Positions 25,435 through 36,720 of a DNA stretch of 64,000 bases are shown one piece after another (the first letter of the stretch is position 1; every line of letters begins with the position of its first letter). Origin of the DNA: Panax quinquefolius (Eukaryota; Streptophyta; Magnoliopsida; Apiales; Araliaceae); contig JAINUW010000175.1 of assembly GCA_020205615.1 (NCBI GenBank), positions 1 to 64,000 of the forward strand, given 5' to 3'. The translations under genes were made by a program, and so were the position numbers. The notes under the pieces were generated by a model that was not told the DNA's origin, made no database searches, and saw nothing but the letters and a program-made list of their open reading frames with translations.

Positions 25435-28400
25435 AATTACTATCATTTGCGTAGCATATTAGATGCTAAATTAACTGGACCAAATTAAGCGGATTGGTTA
25501 GGAATTTGAGAATAGTTTTCAGTGAAAAGCTATCTTATGTCCATAATCGCCTATCCACGCAATGGTTGCAGAATAATGCCTCACGAGGAAGAGATTGCTA
25601 CTTTTAGAAAGTGGCAAAATGATGCACATGTGATTGGCTCGAAAGCATCATGCTCGCATCCATTAAGTAACGAGCTTCACGTAAAGATGAAACTATGGAT
25701 GCTCCTACTATATTCTGCACATCAAGTAGTTGATGGTGAGGAAAGTAGGATGATAGATATCGAGATATCTAAGGAGCTCTTAGATCTAGAATGGCCAATG
25801 GCACTATAAGATGCAGAAAAAGTCCTTAACATTATCAATTTGATTGATCAATTAGGACAACGAGTTTTTTCATGGATGGAGAGTTGAGCCAAGATTTGAT
25901 CTTGCACTCACTCCGGACTCCTTTCAATTGTTGTGAATTTTTCATATGAACAAGCTAGATATCGACTTTGATTTGATTTGCTTAACATGTTGAAAAATGT
26001 TGAGAGTCACTTTCAACCAAGAAAGACCAAGTCTTCTTGGTAGGGGCCAAAGGATCTTACGAAAAGAAGAGCGATTCAAAGAAGGTAAATAGAAAGGCGT
26101 AAACAAAGGATAATAAGAGCAAAAGCGTCACGGATAGCAAAGGAGTTTGCTTCCACCGCAATAAGCTCGACACCTTTGGAAAGAAAGCTGCGAGAAGCGT
26201 CTTGCGAGAGGCTAACCAAAGAAGCTTAGTGAAGTTTGGTTCATAATCTGATTTTTGTTCATGATTGAAATAAATTTTCTTTAAGTCGAGGTTCTACTTG
26301 GGTATTGGATCTGACTTTGGTTATCATAAATATAGATTTATGAAGGGACCAAGCGAAGTAGAAAGCTAAACAAATATAAGTAATCCCATGTAATGCGGAA
26401 AATGTAGCAAAGGTTGCCATATTAGCCATAGAAACTTATAGTTTAGCAATGCCTACTGGCAAATCTATTAAGTCGATAAGTTGTTATTGAATTCCAATTC
26501 TTGTTAGAAACATTATTTCCATTTTATTGTTGAATGATAAAATTTTTGGTATTATAATTAAGAACAATTGTTGTTCTATTTATAATGATAATGTTTTGTA
26601 TAGAATGGAATATTACTTAATAAATTTTGTATACTTGACTTACATGAAAATAATTTTACATATTGAACAAATTAGTATAAGAAAAGGAGATGATCATTCA
26701 AAGAGTTGAATGTGTGTATTTCTTTGAAATACAAGTGTGAATTATTTGAAAGGTTCAAAGAATTGAGGAAGTGAAACAAATTGGCAATGTATTTAGATTC
26801 TTTGATTAGATCAAGGAATAAATACTTGTGCAATAAGTTTCTAGATCATCTCAAATGGTTTTCTCATAATGGACACATCCCGTCGTAATAATTGATTGAT
26901 GTATCTGAATGAAAAATCGTACCTTATTGGACATAAGGTGCGGTCCATAATGATTTTCTGAGCATTCGGTATCCTCAGGATAATGTCCTAGAAATGGTTT
27001 GCATATCTACGAAAATGGTAACCTCAAAATCCAGCCCCAAGACTCCATAAAAGTTATGGGCGGGGAAGATTCTAATCTTAAGTATGTTAAGATAAGGGGT
27101 TATCAACTTATGTGAAAAGGTTTCAAAAGGATAAGCTTGGGACAAGATTTGACAAGTGTAGATTTATGGGACATCCTAAAGTAAGTTTAGGATATATGTT
27201 CTATAATCCTACTTAGCAAAACGTGTTTGTTGTGAAAACACGCGCTTCTAAGATAAAAGGTGTTTATTATTGAAGGGGCTAGTGGGAGGATAATAGATCT
27301 TGAAAAGTTCAAGAACCACAAAACACTATAAGTCGAATAAGAGGAACTATAGATAGACTATTGTACCACAACAAGATAATCGTAAATCGGAATAATAGAA
27401 GATACCTAGGAGGTATGGATTCATCATGGATGATGATGATGAGGTACACATCATAGAAGATGATGATCCGGTTATATATGATGAGGTAAGTGTTGTAGAC
27501 ACTCGGAGAAATGGATTGAAGCAAGTTTCTCAAATATGGAACATTCGTTTTGATAAGGCGATCAAAAGAGTTTGATTTTATCAAAATAAGAATGAAATAT
27601 AGTGTGTACAAAAAGGGTCGATGGGAGTATCGTGAAATTTCTAGTATTATATGTTGATATACTACGGATAAGGAATGACATACCAATGCTACAATCATTA
27701 AAGATAAAGTTGTCTAAACATTCCTCCATGAATGATTTGGAAGAGTATCTTAATTGGGGATATAAATCTATATAGATAGATTTAAGAGGATTCTCGACTT
27801 AACCCGAGGAGCGTATATTCATTTGATGCTAAAGTCGTTTAGCATGGCAAACTCAAGAGATGTCTCATGTAGATGAGCTATGGAGTGTATCTCTCTTAAT
27901 AGTCCCCACAGAGACTCACGAAAAGAGAGGTCGCATGAGTGACTATCATGTATGCAATGAAATATACGAGACACGATGTTGATCGGTCATATTCGGAGAA
28001 GTTCACTATGAGTCGGTGAAAAATATCTTAAAGTGCTTAACTTAGGCACTAAGGATGTGATCATATTCATGGTGGGTCTTAATTAAAACTAGAGGGCTTA
28101 ATGAGACTCAAGTTTTTCGATGCAGACCAAGACGAGCGAAAAATCCACTTTAAGGTAAAGGGTTACCTTGAGCGATTGGTGCGATGAATTGGAAAGGTTC
28201 CAAATAGCAAAAGAGTTCTTTGGTTTAGTGATAAAGACAAAGTATATAGCTATAAATGAAGCTGCGCAAGTTGATTGTTTGGATTAAAAGTTCATTATAG
28301 AACTAGGAATAGTTCTAAGTCTCATCTTGGATCTAAACATGTGTTGTGGCACTTTCATTTGATTATAAGAATCATTGAAAGATGGGAAATCACTATAGAG

Positions 28401-28510
28401 ATGGTGGACTCTCAAGAACAACATTACATATCCATTAACTAAAGTTTATCCAACAATGGGATAATCGTCACTTAGAAGAAGAGTATGAGATACCATGGCG
28501 ATTGGCTTTA
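25435..28510 (+). pseudogene. Copia gag (second copy) and pol remnant, domain 2
   Basis: Begins within gag after an AATTAC microhomology junction and repeats gag, zinc knuckle and protease, then continues into pre-integrase (26527, IIIKNNCCSIYNDN), integrase C-terminus (27120), and the RT/RNase H half (27550-28490). It has the same missing integrase core and RT start as domain 1. Disrupted throughout. Confidence 0.75.
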
Positions 28511-28525
28511 GTGCAAGTGGAAGAT

Positions 28526-30400
28526 TGAAAGTAGTATGCACACAAGCCAATCATGTTTGATGATAAAGCATATACTTTGAAACAATCTTATTCATTTATT
28601 AATAAAAAGTATTAATTTATTAAAGGCTTTTAATTATCTACATGATCTTTGTTTTATAATATGTGATAAACCCATAGTTTTAAGCAATGCTTTTAGAATA
28701 ATGATGATGATCATTCTAATGAGATCTAAATTCTTAGAAAGCTTAAAACTAAAATAGTTCCCAATCATTGGATTACTAAATTGGGGATTAGTGAATCCGG
28801 ATAGATTGAGTACATACGTTGCTTGCTTTCATTGGATGAGGATGATTGATCTCATGATCATTTGTGTGGAGACACTAAAGCAAGTATGTAGGTGCTTATT
28901 GGAGAATAAGTTCCTTTGAGCATTGGCTCGCTAAGGAATACCTAATGGAGTTTTATTTGCTGTCGATAGGAATTCTGTAGTGATAGTAGTACAAGTAATC
29001 CTTGGACTTGAGATCATCATAGTATCTTGTGTATGATGAGTTATACTTTGACTTATTCCTTAAGACCCTTAGGGTATATCAAAGGGTATGCTTGGGTATA
29101 ATAAATTGTACATGGAGATAATGTATGATCGATAAAGAATCTACCACTTCTAATAAAAGAAGAGAAATGTCCTATGTGATTCGATAAATGACAACCCAAG
29201 TAGTCCTTGGTCAAGTAAGAATGAAATTAGAAAGGAGTTTCTAATTTGCATTATTTGGAGTTGTGTATTTAAGGATCGAAATACATATAATTAAATAAAA
29301 TAAGACTTGTGATAATTCCATGTCTTATATTTAATTGGGACATTGTATGGTGGAAGGATTGAATTATACGGTAACTATTTACTCAAAGGTTCTTTAATGA
29401 TTAATGTTGAAATCTATATTATCCGGAAAGTCGTTGATCGTTGGGAAACTTATCCTATTGTAGAATAAATATTATTTATTTAAATAAATTAATTGTTTAA
29501 TTTATTTATTTAAATAAGATTAGAATTATTCTAATTGATTTATTCAATAGGTTTAATATGGAGAACCTAAAGGTCACACCATAAAAGGAAGAATAATTAT
29601 TTAAGAAGTTAATGGCATAATCGTAATAATATGTTATGTATATTTAATTTAATCTATGGTGATAGAATAAATTAAATAACTTAATATTATTATTTAATAT
29701 TTTAGAAATATTAAATATAAATTAATAAGAGGAGTCTTATTAATATTATTACAATTATTATTATTTTAATTTCTAAAAGAGTTTAGGAATTAATTTAATA
29801 TAAGTACTCTCATTTATTCCTAATTGGATTAGGAAGGAAAATTAGTTAAAGGAGTTTAATTAATTATCCCTAATAAGATTAGGGAGCTTAATTAATTAAA
29901 AGAATTAATTAATTAAAACCCAATTCCTTAATTGTTAAGGTGGGTTGCCCACATCTATAAATAAGATGAGTCTTATTATGGGTGGTGTGGGTTGTTGACT
30001 TTTTCAACATACGACATAATTCCAATTGTTGGAAGAGTACACCCTTTCTATAGAGATAGGAAAAACTAGGGTTTGAGTCAATACCCCTTCTTCTTGAATT
30101 TTCTTCTTCCTTGGTGGATCACCTCTAGAGGCCAAACATATGGGTGGCTAACGTTGATCAAAGGAAGGAACAAAACCGGTGGATTCAAGTTGAGCGAAAG
30201 GATTTGGAGGTGAACTTGTACCTGAGGAAGCTCGATCTTCAAGGGTATGATTTTATTCTTTATCTTTTCGTTTAATTAATAATTGTGCATAAAGGGTGAT
30301 CCGGGTATATGGTTTGTAAAAAATTTTAAACTCTGATTTTTACACTCTTCCTCTTAATTTATGCAATTTGATTGCGCCCATGAATATTACAAACCTAACA
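28526..30400 (+). repeat. Copia LTR5 (type A), right end of array
   Basis: 1875 bp, TGAAAGTAGTATGCAC to CCTAACA; TATA box at 29956-29963. Type A markers match LTR1 and LTR2, although its neighbour LTR4 is type B. Confidence 0.9.
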
Positions 30401-30405
30401 GTTGT
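30401..30405. repeat. Right target duplication GTTGT of the copia array
   Basis: Pairs with 7614-7618. Confidence 0.9.
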
Positions 30406-30446
30406 AAGTTGACATATAGTACAGTGACTTAGAAAGCATTTAACCC
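30406..30446 (+). mobile_element. Distal 41 bp of the Mutator-like right TIR
   Basis: AAGTTGACATATAGTACAGT through AACCC is the reverse complement of the left end at 6265-6305 with few mismatches. It completes the element interrupted at 7613. Confidence 0.88.
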
Positions 30447-30456
30447 TAAATTAATA
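30447..30456. repeat. Right 10-bp target duplication (TAAATTAATA)
   Basis: Matches 6255-6264. Confidence 0.85.
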
Positions 30457-31057
30457 TGATACTTATCTTTAAGTAAATCATAATTAGTGATAATTAATCT
30501 TCGGATTAGTTTGTATCAAGAAATTTGGTCTATGTTAGAAAATGGCTCCCCATAGACCTCAAGAGAGAGGCCGCCCAGGCACCTGTATGGCCACATCAAG
30601 TCCAAATGACTTGACACCCTCATTCACATTCCTCACCATCCGTTATGGATGCCTAAGGAGTAAGGCAAAATATTGGTTTTTTCCATCCAAATAGGCCAAA
30701 ATTGGCTCAGTTTTAGAATCCAACAAGAAAATGACTAAGTATGGAGAATCTCACAAGGTGAGCCATTGTGAAGAGAGACCTAATGCCACCACATGGTGTA
30801 CACCTCACACTCCCACAAAGAAAGCAAGAAAGAATGAAGAAAAAGAAGATCAAACAAGCAAAAAATGAAAGTGGGCAACCAAACAATCAAAGAAGCAAAA
30901 CTAGGCAAGAAGCAACCATCATGAGGTGGAGAAACACTTTAATGTCGGCCCCAAGGTGGCTCCCCCCATGGTGGGGTTGCCCAAGCATTCCATTATCACA
31001 TCATTTCCAACACTTATTCAAATTCAAGAAGGAATGCAAGAAAGGGCCAAAGTGATG
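30457..31057. other. Unassigned sequence, possible internal remnant of a copia relative
   Basis: About 600 bp with higher GC than its surroundings. A 95-codon ORF at 30768-31055 (Lys/Gln/Arg-rich, MKRDLMPPHGV start) has no family features I recognise and is probably chance. Because an LTR of the copia family starts just after it, preceded by a purine-rich AAGAAAGGGCCAAAG, this could be the end of that element's internal region. Confidence 0.35.
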
Positions 31058-31061
31058 GAAA

Positions 31062-31855
31062 ATTAAAGTAGTATGCACACAAGCCAATCATGTTTGATGA
31101 TAAAACATATACTTTGTAACAATCTTATTTATTTATTTATTAATAAAAGATTTATTTAATTAAAGGCTTTTAATTTATCTACATGGTGTTATTTTATAAT
31201 ATGTGATAAACCCATAGTTTTGAGCAATGTTTTTAGAATCATGATGATGATGATCATGTTAATGAGATCTAAATTCTTAGATAGCTCACAAACTAAAATT
31301 GTTCCCAATCGTTGGATTACTAAAAAGGGGATTAGTGAATCTAGATAGATTGGTACATACGTTACTTGCTCATTGGATGAGGATGATTGATCTCATGATC
31401 ATTTGTGTGGAGACACTAAAGCAAGAATGTATGTGCTTATTGGAGAATAAGTTCACTGAACGTGGCTCGCTAAGGAATACCTAATGGAGTACTGATCCTT
31501 ATACTTAAGATCATCGTAGTATCTTGTGTTTGATGAATTATATTTTGACATATTCCTTAAGACCCTTAGGGTATATCAAATGGTATGCTTGAGTGTAATA
31601 AGTTGTACATAGAGATAATGTATAATCAACAATGAATCTACCGCTTCTAGTAAAAGAAGAGAAATTTCCTACGTGATTTGATAAATGACAACCCAGTAGT
31701 CCTTGACCAAGGCAGAATGAAATTAGAAATGAGTTTTAATTTGCATTATTTGGAGTTGTGCATTTAAAAATCGAAATACATACAATAAAATAAAATAAAA
31801 CTTTATAGTAATTTCATGTCTTATATTTAATTGGGAAATTATATGGTGGAAGGAT
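31062..31855 (+). repeat. Sixth copia LTR, diverged and truncated at 3' side
   Basis: Starts AAAGTAGTATGCACACAAGC and follows the array LTRs for ~800 bp with more differences than they show among themselves. It stops at ATGGTGGAAGGAT, where a gypsy LTR begins. This is an older insertion of the same family, outside the target duplication of the array. Confidence 0.85.
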
Positions 31856-33333
31856 TGTAACAATCCAAAATTTTATTTGTAAATTTCAAATATTTATTGG
31901 ATTAAATAAATATTTTAATTAGCGTGTTTATTATTGAATAAATATTTGTTTAATTTAATTATTTATTAGTTAAATAAATAATTTATGAGTTGAGAGAATT
32001 AGCTTAATTTGTTAATTAAGTGATAATTGGTAATTTGAAGTTAATTAAATAAAAGAGTGATGAATTAATTATTATGAGATAACATTCTAATTTAATTTAA
32101 TAATTAAATTAGAGAGTTGATAAGGATTATATGAATTGCCATAATGTTGTTTTAATTTAATTTAGTAATTTAAGTGATGTGTTAATTTATTAAATAAAAT
32201 TATAATTTTGTGAATTGGTTAAGTGGAGAATTTATTTAATAAGTTATAATTAGTTTTATTTAATTAAGATTGGATATGAAAATCCAAGTAAATAATGTTG
32301 GATAATAAACTATAGTATAAATGATTTATTAAAATAAATTAAAGGAGTTTTAAATAAGTTTACCAAACAAGTCTTAAGGAATATTAAGTCTTTATTTTTT
32401 TTAAAAAATTGTTTTGCCAAACAAGGCCTTATGACTTTTGAATTTAAAAAAATGTAACCGATACATAATTAGTATATTTATTATTATGACAGTTTTATAC
32501 ATTTTATTTTTATTCGTGCATTTTATTTTACGTAAAAAGTCTTGGCCTAAGCCTGACGATAGAAGAGAGGAAGAACAGAGAAGAAATAGAGAGAAAGAAG
32601 AGAAAGAAAAGAGAGAAACTTGTGAGTTTGAAGGAAGAAGTTTGAGGAATCAAAGTTAATCATTTTTGTGGGTTAAACAAGCGAATTGAAGGACAGTTGT
32701 TGGTATAATTATAACCAGGGATTATTCGGTATAATCATGACCATTGATGATTACATGAATATCATTGGCCCGTAGTGCAGGGATGATTCGATGATGTGGT
32801 TTATTTATTAAGATGAGTCTCAGCGATAAAATTGATGACAAACTTTTTAAATCATAGAATATAGTAGATATCATGCTCTACTTGACTCTTCTAATGGATT
32901 GCTTGTTCCGCTGTAGTTAAACTTGATGTTTATTATATTTTATCAGTTTAACACTGTTGAAGGCTAACGATAATTTATTCTGCATTATCTTAGTCATAAT
33001 ATTTCTTACTAGGCTAGTTGAGCTCACCCTTTGTTTTCATTGTTTCTTCTTGAAATGAGAATATATTTGGGACTAGTCGGGGAGCGGGAGTGTGATCCAG
33101 GATGTTTGCATTAGTAGTCCTCACTATTCGGTGAAATAGTGTGATAATAAATGTAATAAGGACTCCATTTGAGTTTGAATACATCTAGAAGACAATATTC
33201 AGTATTAAAACTCTCGACTTATGTTTTTGTCGTATTTTACACGACGGTTGTATAATTAAGTTGTATTTGAATTTTGTACCATGTATTTGGCGACTCAAGA
33301 TGGGTCTTTGTATACCTATTTTGAGGCGTCACG
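31856..33333 (+). repeat. Gypsy LTR of the TGTAACAATCC family
   Basis: Starts TGTAACAATCCAAAATTT, like the 3' LTR at 52624, and ends GGCGTCACG before a tRNA-Met primer site (GTTGGTATCAAAGC). 1478 bp. Middle blocks TAAAGGAGTTT and CAAGTCTTAAGG match the 43945 and 52624 LTRs, while the terminal third (CTAGGCTAGTTGAGCTCACC) matches the TGTAAGACCCC family. A 73-codon ORF at 32438 is in AT-rich LTR DNA and is unlikely to be a gene. Confidence 0.8.
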
Positions 33334-33411
33334 GTTGGTATCAAAGCTTAGGGATATGATCCCTGGCTGAGATGTGAGATAAAAACTAGGAGGGGAGAGA
33401 CGGGGAATTCC
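33334..33411 (+). other. Primer site and short internal stub of a gypsy element
   Basis: GTTGGTATCAAAGCTTAGGG fits an initiator tRNA-Met primer site. The internal region ends after 78 bp in a purine-rich AGGAGGGGAGAGACGGGG before another LTR start, so either the element was cut by the next insertion or that purine tract belongs to the next element. Confidence 0.65.
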
Positions 33412-33689
33412 TGTAAAAACCCAAAACCGTAATAAAATTTTTGTTATGTATAATCCCGTTATATCAATAAAATTTCTCCGTTCTGAATGTATTATGTGTT
33501 AATATATACTCTGTTTAATAAATTCGATCATATAAAATTTCGTCCGAAAAACGTCGTGCTTGACACCTCGTGCTTAAAATTTTCTTTCAAAAATGGACTT
33601 TTCGGTATATTTCTTTTGACAAGTTGTTGTGTCGTGCTTACCCTGACAAAACACTTTGTCGTGCTTATTAGGATTAGTGAGAAATCTAG

Positions 33690-33900
33690 GTTAGCAACCC
33701 TAGATTAACAAACCCTAACTAGCAAAGCCCTAACCCTAATTTATAAATCTAACCCTAATTAGTTAATTTAACCCTAATTAGATTATCTGAACACCTAATC
33801 ATAGTTAGTAAACTTCAATTAGGTACTAATAAACATCATTTAACAATCCTAATCATTAAAAATAAAACCCTAATCAAGATTAGTGAGGATTAGGGTTAAA
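33690..33900. repeat. Cluster of CCCTAA telomere-like motifs
   Basis: At least ten CCCTAA and one TTAGGG motifs in ~210 bp, irregularly spaced by AT-rich DNA rather than in a perfect tandem. This resembles telo-box-rich promoter DNA more than a true interstitial telomere. Confidence 0.6.
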
Positions 33901-34474
33901 TTAAGCTACTAAACTAATCTAACTAGCTCACAAGTAGGTTAGGAGTCACCAAACCAAGTCCCAAGGATGCACATGAGCTGATAACAAACCGTAAGCAACA
34001 CAAGTAACTTAGCATCAGATATTTAGAGAGGCAAGTCAGTGGAAAAGACCAAACAAACCTAAGTTGCTAAAGTCTATAAATAGCAACACAACCTCCGGCC
34101 AAACCTATGAAATCTCTAAGCTTATACACTCTTATAAACATACCAAATCAAGCCTGAGTGATAGCAGCATCAAATTCAGTAGCTAGAATCGAAAATCAAC
34201 CAAGAAAAGGTGCAAACCCTAATTCATAATTAGCTCTTTGATCCTTTGTTATTATTGTTGTTTAGATATTTGGAAATATGTATTAGTAAGTTAGAAAGTA
34301 TGTTAGATTGATAGAACACGTTTTCATAATATCTAGATGTCTTAATTAAGTGTTTTTAGAAATTTAGAAATTTTGAAAAAACCAAGTCTGACAGCCGAAT
34401 GTCAGGGCTTTTAGATTCAAGTGTGTTTATGTTTAGGTCTGTTAATTGTATGTTACTTATAGCCTGTTAGTAGG

Positions 34475-34479
34475 TCTTT
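34475..34479. repeat. Left target duplication TCTTT
   Basis: Matches 40320-40324 immediately outside the TGTGAC...GTCACA ends of the minus-strand chromovirus. Confidence 0.85.
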
Positions 34480-35682
34480 TGTGACACCCCCAAATTCGGG
34501 TACTTCGATTCCACCGGATTTGGTGTTCACTGTAAAAATATCATCTATCTATCTACCCATAATAAATGCAAACCATGCAATAGATAGAAATAAAATCTTC
34601 CCTTTATAGGGTTACAACATCTGAATCATAAACATAATCCCAGGTTAAACTAACCTTAACCATCTGTGCGAAAATATAAATAATAAGTCTTAATCAACAT
34701 CATTAACTCAAGTCTAACATAAATGCATCATCAAATAAAATAACAAGTCTTCATCATTTGCTAACTTTGCCCTTGCCTTTACTAGTGGAAGGTTCATCGG
34801 TTCTTTTGTTCTTAACTGCAATGTTATTATTAAGCAAGAGTGATCACTATTGCCCACAAGTATAACAATGAAATAACGATTATAATAACATGCGAGTAAA
34901 TCGAACACATCGAATAAAAGCTCAACTTTTGAATCAAGAATGAATAACAAGAATCAAAAGAATTACGAGGGTCATAAGACCTTGAACTATGTCCTAGGTT
35001 ATCAAGGGTTATACTTGAAACCTTTAACGATCGTAAGACTATAGACCTTTCTACTCGCATTTAGGGGATCGACCCTTAGTACCATAATCGCGTGCACAAT
35101 ATCTTAACGCTTAACGCATAAGTAAATCCCTTTGCGGGGTTGTTCATCTCGGTTTGACATTCGAGTCCGCACCAAAGGAAGTTTGGTTTGGATAATTCAT
35201 CGAGGTTACGAAATTTAGAACGCTCATCAACTATGGACTAGTCAAATCAATAAGGTTCGCTAGTCTAATAAGGTTCAATAATAATGATATTCAAATTGAA
35301 TAATAATCTTTAGAAGTATACAATAGAACGATTATGGTATAAAAAAATCATACTTTGAAAAGATAATCAATCTTTAATATAATAATTCGAAATTGAATAA
35401 TAGTAATGATAATTTACTTGAGGTAAATAATAAACTTGAACAATAATGACAAGTAGGGTTAGGAAACTTGCCTCGTGCGTAGATTACACTTTAACTAAGC
35501 ACGTTCTTTCAATTTAATCCTACATACCATTCACATTCACAATACCAATTAATTATAACTTAACTAATCATTATAAACTCATTCTTTTGTCTAATTCGAA
35601 TATTGACTATACTTAGTCAAATTACCACTTTGTCACATAATTTACACATCATGAATAAATAAACTAATTATGTAATCCATAA
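34480..35682 (-). repeat. Truncated 3' LTR of minus-strand chromovirus
   Basis: Aligns closely with 38010-39215 of the 5' LTR, both starting (plus strand) TGTGACACCCCCAAATTCGGG. The homology ends at ATGTAATCCATAATT, next to the last gag codons. Confidence 0.88.
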
Positions 35683-36720
35683 TTAGTTTCTTGACCCTGA
35701 TCCTGACCCTCCCGATCCCTTCTTGGGACAATTTCTTGCCAGATGGTCCTTCGAACCACAAGTAAAACAAGCACCCTTCTTTGGGTTTGAACAGTTTGGT
35801 GCTATGTGGCCTTCCTGACCACAATTGTAACACACTCTTATTCCTTTCATCCAAACTCCCAGATGGGCTTTCCCGCAAGTCGGGCATGCTTCGATTCTTT
35901 TCTTTTGATTACCTTGCTGATTTCCCGATGATGAGCTGTCGTTCCACCTTTTCTTCTGATTGAAATTTCCACCTCCTGTGCCACTTCCACTAGCCTTGTT
36001 ATTAATTTCACCTTCACTCTTCTTCTTCTTCTTCTTCTGATCTTGATTGTACTTGGTCACCGCATCGCTTCCACCTTCAGCGAGGATGGCCTTTTCCAAA
36101 ACTCCAGCAAATGTGTTTATCTGAAACATTGATACCTTGTTGTACACCCAAGGCTTTAGTCCTTGATCAAACCGTCTCGCCTTCCTCTCATCCGTGTGAA
36201 CTTGATACATGGAAAATCTTGCCATCTCATTGAATTTAGCCGCGTAGTCAGGTACACTCATGTTTCCCTGCTTCAGTTCTAGAAATTGAACCTCCATCTG
36301 ATTCTGCGAACTAGTTGGGAAATACATTTTGAAAAACATCTCTTTAAATCTCTCCCACGTAATTACACCTTTACCTCCTCGTACTTTGTTTGCTTGCCAC
36401 TAGTAGCTAGCCTCCGACTTCAGCATAAACGTTGCAAAAGCGGTCTTCTGGTCTTCTCTAACCCTAGCAACTTCGAAAACTTTCTCCATTTCCATAACCC
36501 ACGTTTGAGCCTCGATTGGGTTCATGGAACCTTTGAACTCTGGCGGTCCCACCGCCTTGAAGTCTTTAAACGTTGTGTTTGGTGGAGCTTGAGGTTGATT
36601 GTTCATTGCTCCAGTCAGTAAGTTAACTAACTGTTAAACGGGATTTGTGTTGGCATTATTGTTATTATTGGTTGACTCTTCCTGAGCCGGTTGACGCCAT
36701 TGTCTTCTCTTTGGCGGTAT
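35683..36720 (-). pseudogene. Chromovirus gag (nearly intact, 346 codons)
   Basis: Structural protein that packages element RNA. The frame is continuous from 36720 to the stop at 35683. The expected start ATG is ATA (36718-36720; followed by PPKRRQWRQPAQEE). Two internal stops interrupt it: TAA in NPV*QLV and TAG in ASY*WQAN, where the plus-strand sister (48033) has Gln and Trp. Capsid region: FKDFKAVGPPEFKGSMNP, then ERFKEMFF and DERKARRF. A Lys-rich linker is followed by CCHC knuckles CYNCGQEGHIAPNC and CFTCGSKDHLARNC; a third, upstream, CPTCGKAHLGVW has Trp in place of the last Cys seen in the sister. It ends GSGGSGSGSRN with no protease after it. Confidence 0.92.

Larger units (their letters stand above)
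21660..28525 (+). mobile_element. Copia long internal domain 2 with internal 1.3-kb duplication
   Basis: 6.87 kb between LTR4 and LTR5, highly similar to domain 1 along its whole length (same leader, repeats, gag, pol gaps, and polypurine tract GTGCAAGTGGAAGA). The extra length is a direct duplication of the gag-to-protease segment, 24145-25434 and 25435-26742. Confidence 0.88.
7619..30400 (+). mobile_element. Tandem Ty1/copia array with five LTRs and four internal domains
   Basis: The order is LTR1, short domain, LTR2, short domain, LTR3, long domain, LTR4, long domain, LTR5. All LTRs are in plus orientation, start TGAAAGTA and end CCTAACA (the first ends CCTAACG). Each of LTR1-LTR4 is followed directly by a primer site GTGGTATC(A)GAGCC matching initiator tRNA-Met. 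The whole array, not each unit, is flanked by the 5-bp duplication GTTGT (7614-7618 and 30401-30405). Removing it restores the right TIR of the Mutator-like element. This is one insertion expanded by recombination, or one concatemeric insertion. Confidence 0.92.
33412..34479 (+). repeat. LTR-like sequence of a further family (TGTAAAAACCC), left part
   Basis: Starts TGTAAAAACCCAAAACCG after a purine tract, as an LTR would. It contains the motif TCGTGCTT four times (33558-33665), a dense cluster of CCCTAA/TTAGGG motifs (33690-33900), and a TATA box TATAAATA at 34075. It is interrupted at 34479 by the minus-strand chromovirus and resumes at 40325. No coding sequence is credible. Confidence 0.6.

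Noticed and set aside
30768..31055. 95-codon Lys/Gln-rich ORF
   Set aside because: Compositionally biased, no recognisable domain, start not supported by context, adjacent to a transposon end; left as unassigned DNA.
32438..32659. Small membrane protein ORF in the gypsy LTR
   Set aside because: Hydrophobic start from AT-rich DNA followed by a GA-rich tract; sister LTRs do not keep the frame.
33690..33900. True interstitial telomere
   Set aside because: The CCCTAA motifs are irregularly spaced and not a perfect seven-base tandem, so a telomere origin is not supported.
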